Assembly: GCA_044222395.1 (NCBI GenBank)
Contig: JBGANK010000016.1
Span: forward strand, 3,756-67,755
Length of the DNA: 64,000 nucleotides
Source: JAEUMD01 sp044222395
Lineage (GTDB): Bacteria > Pseudomonadota > Alphaproteobacteria > Rhizobiales > Hyphomicrobiaceae
Direction: 5' to 3'
Shown here: piece by piece, positions 51,913-60,007 of the stretch
How positions within the stretch are numbered: position 1 is the first letter of the stretch
Layout: the number at the start of each line of letters is the position of its first letter
Notes under the pieces: model-generated
The model's database searches: none
What the model was told of the DNA's origin: nothing
What the model saw: only the letters and a program-made list of their open reading frames with translations
Program-made: the position numbers and the translations under genes

Positions 51913-52242
51913 ATGAGCGAGGACTACAAGTATCAACTCGTCATCCAGTTCGACGACGAGGAGGGGACGGCGCTCGATCGCGTCATCGCCTTCGAGGATC
52001 ACCTGATCGAAATGCTCGACGGTGTTGCCGACGTCGAGGGCCACGATACGGGATCGGGCACAGCGCACATCTCGATCCTGACCAACGGGCCCAAGAAGCT
52101 GTGGGAGCAACTGGAACCACTGGTCGAGAGCTTTGACGATCACAAGTTGCAGGCGCTGGCGGCGGCTTATCGCGACGTCGAGGAGGACGACTACACGGTG
52201 ATCTGGCCCAGCGACTATGAGGAGGAATTCTCGATCGGGTGA
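51913..52242 (+). CDS. small acidic soluble protein downstream of metY, unknown
   Basis: A 109-residue protein, strongly acidic (many Asp/Glu), with a two-layer alpha/beta look: YQLVIQFDDEE, TAHISILTNGPKKLWEQL and YTVIWPSDYEEEFSIG. No signal peptide or membrane segment is present. The start at 51913 is preceded by GGGG; the frame is open upstream within metY. It probably shares a transcript with metY. The family is not recognised. A strong bidirectional terminator follows. Confidence 0.65.
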   Translation: MSEDYKYQLVIQFDDEEGTALDRVIAFEDHLIEMLDGVADVEGHDTGSGTAHISILTNGPKKLWEQLEPLVESFDDHKLQALAAAYRDVEEDDYTVIWPSDYEEEFSIG

Positions 52243-52298
52243 GGCCGAACGTAGTGGTCTCTTCGATTAGCCGTGTCGTCGGATAAGGGCAACGAAAA

Positions 52299-52330
52299 GG
52301 CCCACGGGATGCATGTCCCGTGGGCTTCGT
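52299..52330. terminator. bidirectional Rho-independent terminator
   Basis: A perfect 10-base stem (52300-52309 with 52316-52325) and a 6-base loop have AACGAAAA on the left and TTCGTTTT on the right, so it can end transcripts from both the metY unit and convergent phaC. Confidence 0.88.
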
Positions 52331-52359
52331 TTTCACATCGCTCGAAAGTCGGTGCCGCG

Positions 52360-54177
52360 TCAGCTCTTGCCCTTGACGTAGGCGCCGGGGGCGTCCTCGA
52401 TGACACCTAGCTTCTCACCGGGGTCGCGCGGCAGCGTCCAGGCGCCCGACTGGCGGGCGAGCCACTCGGCCCAGTGCGGCCACCACGATCCCGGAGTCTC
52501 GCGCGACATCGTCGACCACTCATCAAGTGTCTCGGCGGCTGCCTTCGGCGCGGTCCAGTACTGATACTTGACCTTGTCAGGCGGGTTGATGACGCCGGCG
52601 ATATGGCCTGAACCGGCCAGCACATACTCGACGGGACCGCCGAACAGCTTGGCGCCGATGAAGACGGACTTTGCCGGAGCGATGTGATCCTCCTTGGCGG
52701 CCAGATGGTAGACGGGTACGCGAACCTTGCCGAGGTCGAGAGGGGTGCCGGCGATTTTGAGCTGACCCTTGGAGAACTTGTTCTCCAGGTAGAACGAACG
52801 CAGATAGAAGTTGTGATTGGCCGCCGGCATACGCGTCGAATCCTGGTTCCAGTAGAGCAGGTCGAACGGGAACGGCTTCTTGCCAAGCAGGTAGTTGTTG
52901 ACGACGTAGGGCCAGATCAGGTCGCGCGGGCGCATCATGTTGAAGACGTTGGCCATGCGCGAGCCGTCGAGGTAGCCGCGCTCGGCCATCATCTCCTCGA
53001 GGCTCTTCAACTGCGTGTCGTCGATGAAGATGAGCAGGTCGCCGCCCTTGGTGAAGTCGACCTGGGTGGTGAAGAAGGTGGCCGAGATGAACGGCTGCTC
53101 GCCGCGGGCGGCGAGGTAGGCGAGCGTAGTGGCGACCAGCGTGCCGCCGACGCAGTAGCCGAGCACGTTGCACTTGGGCACGCCGGTTTCGCGGCGGACG
53201 GCGTCGGCGGCGGCTAGCACGCCTTCCTTCATGTAGTCCTCGAAGGTCTTGTGCGAGAGGCGCTCGTCAGGATTGACCCAGGAGATCAGGAAGACCGTGA
53301 AGCCCTGCTCGACCGCCCAGCGGACAAAGCTCTTGGGCGGCGTCAGATCGAGGATGTAGTACTTGTTGATCCAGGGCGGCACGATCAGCAGCGGCACCTC
53401 GCGCACCTTGTCGGTGGTGGGCGTGTACTGGATCAGCTGGATGATTTCGTTCTGGTAGACGACCTTGCCGGGGGTGATGGCGAGGTTCTTGCCGACCTCA
53501 AAGGCGGTGGTATCAGTCTGGCTGACCTTAAACAGATCTGTCGACTTTTCCATGTCCTCGACGAAATGGGTCATGCCCTGCACGAGGTTCTTGGCATTGG
53601 TCTGGAATGTTTCGCGCACAACCTCGGGATTGGTAATCGGGAAATTGGACGGCGACATCGCGCTCGACAGCTGGCGCAGGTAGAAGTCGGCCTTCTGCTT
53701 GGTGCGCTCATCAAGCCCGCTGGTATTCTCGAGAACAGATTCAGCCCAGTGCGTGGTGACCAGATAGGCCTGCTTCCAGAAATCGAAGTAGGGGTTGGAA
53801 CTCCACTCAGGGTCCTTGAAGCGGTTGTCGCCGGCCTCCGGCTCGGCCACCGGGGCAACATTCTCGCCCAGCATTCGCCGCATCGTGTTGTTCCACAGCT
53901 CGGCGTAGGAACGCAGCAGGCTGCCCTGAGCTTCGGCCAGCTTGACCGGCTCCGTCATCCACTTCTGGGCGATCTCGCCCATCATCTTGGAGGCCTCGGT
54001 CAGCTCGTTGGCGGCCGTGAACGGGCTCATCTGATTGTCCGCACGCTCCAGGTAGCTGGTCATCGCCCGGCTACCTTCCTCGAACAGCCTCAGGACGTTG
54101 CGCGCGAACTCCTCAGGATTGTTGATGCGGTAGGAGGGCGCCTCGGGGTGCTTCTCGGATGGATTGGTCTTTTGCAT
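52360..54177 (-). CDS. phaC: class I poly(3-hydroxyalkanoate) synthase
   Basis: A 605-residue class I PHA synthase that polymerises (R)-3-hydroxyacyl-CoA into storage granules. The N-terminal domain (about 1-230) is followed by the alpha/beta-hydrolase catalytic domain with the lipase-like box GYCVGGTL (nucleophile Cys342), the Asp in FIDDTQ and the His in GSGHIAGVINPP. The W-x-W region PPWINKYYILDL is typical. It converges with the metY unit. Its usual partners phaA, phaB and phasin are not in the window. Confidence 0.96.
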   Translation of the reverse strand: MQKTNPSEKHPEAPSYRINNPEEFARNVLRLFEEGSRAMTSYLERADNQMSPFTAANELTEASKMMGEIAQKWMTEPVKLAEAQGSLLRSYAELWNNTMRRMLGENVAPVAEPEAGDNRFKDPEWSSNPYFDFWKQAYLVTTHWAESVLENTSGLDERTKQKADFYLRQLSSAMSPSNFPITNPEVVRETFQTNAKNLVQGMTHFVEDMEKSTDLFKVSQTDTTAFEVGKNLAITPGKVVYQNEIIQLIQYTPTTDKVREVPLLIVPPWINKYYILDLTPPKSFVRWAVEQGFTVFLISWVNPDERLSHKTFEDYMKEGVLAAADAVRRETGVPKCNVLGYCVGGTLVATTLAYLAARGEQPFISATFFTTQVDFTKGGDLLIFIDDTQLKSLEEMMAERGYLDGSRMANVFNMMRPRDLIWPYVVNNYLLGKKPFPFDLLYWNQDSTRMPAANHNFYLRSFYLENKFSKGQLKIAGTPLDLGKVRVPVYHLAAKEDHIAPAKSVFIGAKLFGGPVEYVLAGSGHIAGVINPPDKVKYQYWTAPKAAAETLDEWSTMSRETPGSWWPHWAEWLARQSGAWTLPRDPGEKLGVIEDAPGAYVKGKS

Positions 54178-55060
54178 GATTGCTTTCTTCCCGGTCGACC
54201 GATGGGGGTGTAGCCGGCCATGCGGCTACCAAAACCGTGGTGAATGCGCTTCGGCGCCCTGCCGTTCGCCAAGCGGGCAGGCTGAACGATTATATGATAG
54301 GCGCTACCTGCTCGAATGACGGGAATCAAGTAGGCATTCCGTAGAGCATTCGCAAATCGGCTGAGACGGTTGACCGGCCGGGCGCAGACTGACGTTGTCC
54401 TTTAGGTCGACAGCTTCGGTCACTTTGAAGGGATCGTTTCCGCCACGATTACTGCGGGTTGAGGGATGTGCTCGCCAGGGACGCCAGGGCCACGGTCGCC
54501 GAGCAGCGCCCCGCCAGAATAGTTCAGTGGCCGTGACGGGTGGTGTTCTCGATCTCAAGGCGGCACTTGCCTGGGTCGGTTGGTGCGCTCGAAGGCGAGC
54601 AGAGGTCCGAGAATTCCGTTAAACTTGACCGGTCGCGGCATTTGCAGGCGCTACCAAGCGGCGGCGGTCCGGATTGGCCGGTGGACGATTATTCCGGGGA
54701 TATGTGGGGTCTGCTTTACCTTGCCATGCCCGACAGCTTAAATTGTCGTGGCGTGCGTTTCTGGGCCAGTCGCATCAGGTTCCCGCGACTTGGCCATGGG
54801 GCGTATTCGGGGAACCGGATCGGCTGTCGCGAGGCTCCGTCTCATATACGGGCTCGAGCAGGTGCGCGCCGCGAGCCAGGAAAGATTAAGACTGCCGACT
54901 CTGGAATGCATGTTGCCAAGCCATGCCGCTTGCCTGGGAAAGGGACCGGTGCGCGGAGTTGGCAGGCGATCAAGCCCAGGGTTTTGCGCTAAGGTTTGCA
55001 CTAGGGATTGCACGGGGCCCCTTGCCCGAGCAGCTCCTGCGAACACAGGAACCAAGGACC
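54178..55060. other. long non-coding stretch upstream of phaC and the aminotransferase
   Basis: No convincing gene is seen in nearly 900 bases. Open frames exist on both strands but show no ribosome sites, domains or consistent codon bias. It must hold the divergent promoters of phaC and the aminotransferase unit; a small RNA or a lost gene could also account for its length. Confidence 0.5.
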
Positions 55061-55099
55061 ATGAGCCAAGTTAAACCGTCTGCGAGACCAACGCCGTGA
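55061..55099 (+). CDS. 12-residue leader ORF overlapping the aminotransferase start
   Basis: An ATG at 55061 with a strong AAGGA 3-7 bases upstream opens MSQVKPSARPTP, whose TGA stop overlaps the GTG of the next gene (GTGA at 55096-55099). The downstream GTG has only a weak ribosome site, so ribosomes finishing the leader may restart there. It may instead be a chance frame, or the trace of a shifted natural N-terminus. Confidence 0.4.
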   Translation: MSQVKPSARPTP

Positions 55100-56322
55100 C
55101 CGAGCCATTCCACCGCATCAAGCGACTGCCGCCCTACGTTTTCGCCGAGGTCAACAGGCTCAAGGCAGAAGCACGCGCGCGCGGAGCCGACATCATCGAT
55201 CTGGGCATGGGCAACCCCGACCTGCCGACGCCGCAGCACATCGTCGACAAACTTGTCGAGACGGTCGGCAAGCCGCGCACCAACCGCTATTCGGCCTCCA
55301 AGGGCATACCGGGGTTGCGGCGGGCGCAGGCCGGCTACTACGAGCGCCGGTTCGGCGTGAAGCTCAATCCGGAGACGCAGATCGTTGCGACGCTGGGCTC
55401 CAAGGAGGGCTTCGCCAACATGGCGCAGGCGATCACGGCGCCCGGCGATGTCATCATCGTGCCCAACCCGACCTATCCGATCCACGAGTTCGGCTTCCTC
55501 ATCTCGGGCGCCTCGGTGCGGCACATCCGGGCCGGCACCGGCGACGAGTTCCTGAGCGCGGTCGATCATGCCTGCCGGCACACGATTCCCAAGCCGGTGG
55601 CGATGGTGCTGTCTTATCCGTCGAATCCGACGGCGATGGTCGCCGACCTCGATTTCTACAAGGCGGCCGTCGACCTGGCGAAGAAGCGCGACATCGTCAT
55701 CCTGTCCGATGTCGCCTACTCGGAAGTCTACTTCGAGGGGCCGCCGCCGCCGTCGGTACTGCAGGTGCCAGGCGCGATGGATGTTGCGGTGGAATTCACG
55801 TCGCTGTCGAAGACCTACTCGATGCCGGGTTGGCGGATGGGATTTGCGGTCGGCAACGAGCGGCTCATCAATGCGCTGGCGCGGGTCAAGTCCTATCTCG
55901 ACTATGGCGCCTTCACGCCGATCCAGGTTGCCGCTTCTGCTGCGCTCAACGGGCCGCAGGACTGCGTGGAGGAAGTGCGGCAGATCTACAAGCGCCGCCG
56001 CGACGTGCTGGTGGAGAGCTTTGCGCGTGCGGGCTGGAACATTCCGTCGCCGCCAGCGACTATGTTCGCGTGGGCACCGATCCCTGAGCAGTTCCGAGGG
56101 CTAGGCTCGGTGGAGTTTTCCAAGCTGATGATCGAGAAGGCGGACGTCGCGGTGTCGCCGGGGCTTGGGTTTGGCGAGTACGGCGAGGGGTTCGTGCGCA
56201 TCGCGCTGGTGGAGAACGAGCACCGCATCCGGCAGGCGGCGCGGAACCTGAAAAAGTTCCTCGCCCTGTCGCCCGAAACACTCCATAACGTCATCCCGAT
56301 CCCACAGAAAGTCAGTCGGTAA
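55096..56322 (+). CDS. alaC: AlaC-like class I/II aminotransferase
   Basis: A 408-residue PLP aminotransferase of fold type I. Motifs are DLGMGNPDLPTP near the N-terminus, NPTYPIHEFGF, LSYPSNPTAMV, LSDVAYSEVYF and the PLP lysine Lys239 in SLSKTYSMPGWRMGF. The sequence is closest in pattern to AlaC, the pyruvate/alanine transaminase, a group often labelled LL-diaminopimelate aminotransferase in databases. The order with hom, glpX and recJ is common in alphaproteobacteria and suggests amino-acid biosynthesis. The start is GTG at 55096. Hom follows 9 bases after the stop. Confidence 0.88.
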   Translation: MTEPFHRIKRLPPYVFAEVNRLKAEARARGADIIDLGMGNPDLPTPQHIVDKLVETVGKPRTNRYSASKGIPGLRRAQAGYYERRFGVKLNPETQIVATLGSKEGFANMAQAITAPGDVIIVPNPTYPIHEFGFLISGASVRHIRAGTGDEFLSAVDHACRHTIPKPVAMVLSYPSNPTAMVADLDFYKAAVDLAKKRDIVILSDVAYSEVYFEGPPPPSVLQVPGAMDVAVEFTSLSKTYSMPGWRMGFAVGNERLINALARVKSYLDYGAFTPIQVAASAALNGPQDCVEEVRQIYKRRRDVLVESFARAGWNIPSPPATMFAWAPIPEQFRGLGSVEFSKLMIEKADVAVSPGLGFGEYGEGFVRIALVENEHRIRQAARNLKKFLALSPETLHNVIPIPQKVSR

Positions 56323-56331
56323 CAGCAAACC

Positions 56332-57660
56332 ATGACACAGCCTCTGAGAATTGGCGTCGCCGGCCTCGGTACAGTCGGCGGTGGGCTTATGGATTTGTTC
56401 GCAACACACGGCGGCTGGCTGGGAGATGTCGGCGGTCGGCCGATGGCGGTGGTCGCCGTTGCAGCAAAGTCGCGGGCGGAAACCAAGGGGCGACCGGTGG
56501 CCGAGCAGGCCAAATGGTTCTCCGATCCGGTCGCGATGGCGCGCGATCCCGGCATCGACGTGTTCGTCGAGCTGATGGGCGGGGAGGGCATCGCGAAAGC
56601 ATCGGTCGAAGCCGCACTCGATGCCGGAAAGCATGTCGTGACCGCCAACAAGGCTCTGTTGGCCAAGCACGGCGTTGATTTGGCGCGGCGCGCCGAGAAG
56701 ACCGGTGTGGCTTTGAATTTCGAAGCGGCGGTGGCCGGCGGCATTCCGGTCATCAAGACGCTGCGCGAGGCACTTGGCGCCAACGAGATTCAGCGCGTGT
56801 TCGGTATTCTGAATGGTACGTGCAACTACATCCTGACCAAGATGCAGTCGGAAAAACGCGCCTTCGCCGATGTGCTGAAGGAAGCGCAGGCCATGGGCTA
56901 CGCCGAGGCCGACCCGACGTTCGACATCGGGGGTTTCGATACCGCGCACAAGCTGGCTCTGTTGACCAGCCTCGCCTTCTCGACGCGCGTGGCGCTGGAT
57001 GAAATCCACGTCGAAGGCATCGAGAGCATCACGGCTGAGGACATCGAAGCGGCTGACAGTCTTGGCTATCGCATAAAGCTTCTGGGAGTTGCGGCGCAGA
57101 CCGACAAGGGCATCCTGGCGCGCGTGTCGCCGTGCCTGGTCTACAGGGATTCTGCAATCGCCGAGGTCTCGGGCGTCACCAATGCGGTTGCCATCGACGG
57201 CGATTTTTCCGGCAACATCCTTCTCGTCGGCGCCGGTGCCGGCGGGCGTGCCACGGCCTCCGCGGTTGCCAGCGACATTCTTGACATCGCGCGCGGCTAT
57301 CGTGTGCCACCGTTCGTGCTGAAGACCGACGAGTTGCGCGCGCACGAGGCGGTGCCGCTCGTAGCGCATTACGGCTCGTACTACGTGCGGCTGTCGCTGG
57401 AGGACAAGCCAGGAATGATGGCTGCCATCGCCACGCGCATGGGCGACAACGGCATTTCGCTCGAAAGCATCGTGCAGCATCGTGCGGTTGCGCCGCCGGT
57501 GCCTGGTGCCAGGCCCGAGCCTCAATCGAAAGCGCCGGTGTCGGTCATCATCATCACGCATGAAACTACCGAAGCGGCCATGCGCAAGGCGCTCGACAGC
57601 ATCGAGAAGGACGGCAAGGTGACCACACGACCGCAGTTGATACGCATCGAGGCACTGTAA
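56332..57660 (+). CDS. hom: homoserine dehydrogenase
   Basis: A 442-residue enzyme converting aspartate semialdehyde to homoserine with NAD(P)H, in the threonine and methionine pathway. The N-terminal Rossmann motif GVAGLGTVGGGL (about 7-18) and VVTANKALLAKHG are followed by NFEAAVAGGIPVI and GILNGTCNYILT, both in the catalytic domain. A C-terminal ACT domain (about 345-440; YYVRLSLEDKPGMMAAIA) suggests threonine feedback control. It probably forms one transcript with the aminotransferase and glpX. Confidence 0.96.
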   Translation: MTQPLRIGVAGLGTVGGGLMDLFATHGGWLGDVGGRPMAVVAVAAKSRAETKGRPVAEQAKWFSDPVAMARDPGIDVFVELMGGEGIAKASVEAALDAGKHVVTANKALLAKHGVDLARRAEKTGVALNFEAAVAGGIPVIKTLREALGANEIQRVFGILNGTCNYILTKMQSEKRAFADVLKEAQAMGYAEADPTFDIGGFDTAHKLALLTSLAFSTRVALDEIHVEGIESITAEDIEAADSLGYRIKLLGVAAQTDKGILARVSPCLVYRDSAIAEVSGVTNAVAIDGDFSGNILLVGAGAGGRATASAVASDILDIARGYRVPPFVLKTDELRAHEAVPLVAHYGSYYVRLSLEDKPGMMAAIATRMGDNGISLESIVQHRAVAPPVPGARPEPQSKAPVSVIIITHETTEAAMRKALDSIEKDGKVTTRPQLIRIEAL

Positions 57661-57718
57661 CGGCGGTGTCGGCGCGACCGCCACCACCCGGCATCATCGA
57701 CAGCGAGGAGTAAGCGGA

Positions 57719-58708
57719 ATGGCGAGTGCGACCGCGACCGAGGGCCTCGACCGGGTACTGGTGCTGGAAGTGGCGCGGGTCACCGAAGCCGCCGCGATCG
57801 CCGCCGCCCGCTTCAGCGGGCGTGGCAACGAAAAGGCCGCAGACCTGGCCGCGGTTGCGGCCATGCATCGTGAGTTGAGCCGCATCGCCTTCCGCGGCCG
57901 CGTCGTGGTCGGCGAGGGCGAGAAGGACGATGCTCCCCAGCTCTACATCGGCGAAGATATCGGTACCGGCGAAGGGCCGGAGGTGGACGTTGCGGTTGAT
58001 CCGCTGGAGGGGGCCACGATCTGCGCGAAGGCGATGCCGAATGCGCTGTCGGTGCTTGCCGTATCGGAGCGCGGCGGCCTGCTGCGTGTGCCCGCCATGT
58101 ACATGGACAAGATCGCAGTCGGTCCAGGGTTTCCTGAGGGAATCGTCGATCTCGACGCCTCTCCCGCCGACAACATCAGGGCGCTGGCCGATGCCAAGGG
58201 CGTGCCGATCAGCCAGATCACGGCCTGCGTGCTGGATCGCGCGCGGCATGGCGACCTGATCAAGTCGGTTCGGGACGCCGGCGCCGCCATCCGTCTCATT
58301 CCCGACGGTGACATTGCCGGCGTGATCTGGACTACCGACAGTCGCGAGACGGGCATCGACATCTATTTTGGCATGGGCGGCGCCCAGGAAGGCGTGCTGG
58401 CGGCGGCGGCAATGCGCTGCATCGGCGGACAGATGCAGGGTCGGCTGGTTGCCGCCAACAACGACGAGCGACGGCGGGCGGCAGCGCTTGGCATCACCGA
58501 TATCGACCGGAAGCTCACGCTCGATGACATGGCGGCGGGCGATGTCATCTTCGCAGCGACAGGCGTGACGGACGGATCATTGCTGGGCGGTGTGCAGTTC
58601 CACGGCAGCGGCGCGGAGACCGAGACGCTTGTGATGCGTTCCTCCTCACGCACGGTGCGGCGGATCCGGACCACGGTTCGGGATATCAGCGGCCGCTTCG
58701 TTGCATGA
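57719..58708 (+). CDS. glpX: class II fructose-1,6-bisphosphatase GlpX
   Basis: A 329-residue class II fructose-1,6-bisphosphatase (gluconeogenesis, Calvin-type cycles). Family motifs are RVVVGEGEKDDAPQLYIGE, DVAVDPLEGATI (metal-binding aspartates and glutamate) and GGAQEGVLAAAAMRC. GAGGAG lies about 8 bases before the ATG. The gap of 58 bases to hom fits one operon. Confidence 0.96.
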   Translation: MASATATEGLDRVLVLEVARVTEAAAIAAARFSGRGNEKAADLAAVAAMHRELSRIAFRGRVVVGEGEKDDAPQLYIGEDIGTGEGPEVDVAVDPLEGATICAKAMPNALSVLAVSERGGLLRVPAMYMDKIAVGPGFPEGIVDLDASPADNIRALADAKGVPISQITACVLDRARHGDLIKSVRDAGAAIRLIPDGDIAGVIWTTDSRETGIDIYFGMGGAQEGVLAAAAMRCIGGQMQGRLVAANNDERRRAAALGITDIDRKLTLDDMAAGDVIFAATGVTDGSLLGGVQFHGSGAETETLVMRSSSRTVRRIRTTVRDISGRFVA

Positions 58709-58738
58709 TGTGAAATCTGAGGCTGATTGTAGAAGGAC

Positions 58739-59329
58739 ATGCGCATGGGCAAGGAGCGTGTTCTCGCATTCAGCGACGGCGTGATCGCCATCATCATCAC
58801 GATCATGGTGCTTGAGCTGAAGGTGCCGCATGGCGTCGAGCTGTCCGCGCTGCGGGAGCTTGTGCCGGTGTTTTTCAGCTATGTGCTGAGCTTCTGTTAC
58901 GTCGCTATCTATAGGAACAATCACCATCACCTGCTCGGCGCGGTCGAGTCGATCGACGCCTCGGTGATGTGGGCCAATTCGCACCTGCTGTTCTGGCTTT
59001 CGCTCGTTCCATTTGCGACCGGCTGGATGTCGGAGAGCCACTTCGCGGTCGCGCCGACGGTGGTTTACGGCATCGTGCTCGTGATGGCGGCGATCGCCTA
59101 TTACATCCTGCAACTGGCGCTGGTGCGTGTGCAGGGTCGCGATGGCCGCATTGCAGCGGCGTTGGGGCGCGATGTCAAAGGCAAAGGCTCGATCGTGGCT
59201 TACATCGTCGCCATTGCTGCGGCCATCTATACACCTTGGATCGCTATCGTGATCTATGTGCTGGTGGCGCTCGCGTGGCTCATTCCGGATCGGCGCATGG
59301 AGAGCGCGATGAAGAGGCGCGACAGCTGA
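58739..59329 (+). CDS. TMEM175-type (DUF1211) potassium channel
   Basis: A 196-residue membrane protein with about six hydrophobic segments. It opens with KERVLAFSDGVIAIIITIMVLEL (about 5-27), the R-x3-FSDG-x2-A-I-x2-T signature of bacterial TMEM175 potassium channels. Further motifs are YRNNHHHLL and WANSHLLFWLSLVPF. It would sit in the inner membrane as a tetramer and leak potassium. It starts 30 bases after glpX, so it is probably co-transcribed, interrupting the usual glpX-recJ neighbourhood. Confidence 0.85.
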   Translation: MRMGKERVLAFSDGVIAIIITIMVLELKVPHGVELSALRELVPVFFSYVLSFCYVAIYRNNHHHLLGAVESIDASVMWANSHLLFWLSLVPFATGWMSESHFAVAPTVVYGIVLVMAAIAYYILQLALVRVQGRDGRIAAALGRDVKGKGSIVAYIVAIAAAIYTPWIAIVIYVLVALAWLIPDRRMESAMKRRDS

Positions 59330-59415
59330 CGCCGCGCCCCTGAGGCCGCCGCGCGTGTGTCGCTGGCAGCGTCAGGCTCAGCTGCCGCGCGCCAAACACC
59401 GTGCTCTGTGCTCGT

Positions 59416-59781
59416 TCACTGCTTTTCGGGATAGAGCCGCTTCATGCAGGTGTCGAAGCGCGCTTTGCACCTGTCGCAGTTGTGCGTCAGCTTAGGCCAG
59501 TGGCCGATGCGGCTGATGCAGGCGTGGATGTTGGAGAGACAGCGCGAACAGGCCGACTTGCGCTGCTCGCACAGCCGCGCGGTGAAGCCGGCGACGCCCC
59601 GTTTCACGGCTCCCATGCAACTCGCATAAGCGCTGGGTCGGCAAATGCGGGCGAAGCTTGCAGATTTGACGCCGCACTGGTGGGAGGCAATGTGCTTGGC
59701 GCTGGCGGTCGGCGCACCGGCCACGAAAAGACCGAGTGCCAAGGAAGTGAGGACGAGCAGGACACGGATCACACGCGACAT
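59416..59781 (-). CDS. cysteine-rich secreted protein, unknown
   Basis: A 121-residue protein with a signal peptide (about 1-28, cleavage after ASA). The mature part of about 93 residues contains ten cysteines, including two C-x2-C pairs (CSRC and CDRC), and is basic (many Arg/Lys/His). It may be held by disulphides or bind a metal or heme in the periplasm, but no heme C-x2-C-H is present. The family is unknown. It lies antisense-oriented between glpX/TMEM175 and recJ, 86 bases from the TMEM175-type stop, tail to tail. Confidence 0.65.
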   Translation of the reverse strand: MSRVIRVLLVLTSLALGLFVAGAPTASAKHIASHQCGVKSASFARICRPSAYASCMGAVKRGVAGFTARLCEQRKSACSRCLSNIHACISRIGHWPKLTHNCDRCKARFDTCMKRLYPEKQ

Positions 59782-60007
59782 CGGAGGTTCCTTCCTGTTG
59801 AGACGGATTGATTGGTCCCTGCGTTCATCAGCCTGTCCATCATAGCAGCGCGGCGGCGATTGCGGCTGTACGATTCGCAGTAAAGCAAGCCCCGCCGGCT
59901 GCTTTCATGCGGCCAATCCGGGCCGGTAGGCGTACCGTCCCCAGCAAATGCGTCCTCGCTGCGGGGGAATGTGTTCGAATCGGCCTACAAAGCCGGAAGG
60001 AGGGCGC

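Noticed and set aside
56101..57687. 528-codon reverse open frame
   Set aside because: Antisense to hom and the end of the aminotransferase gene; no motif.
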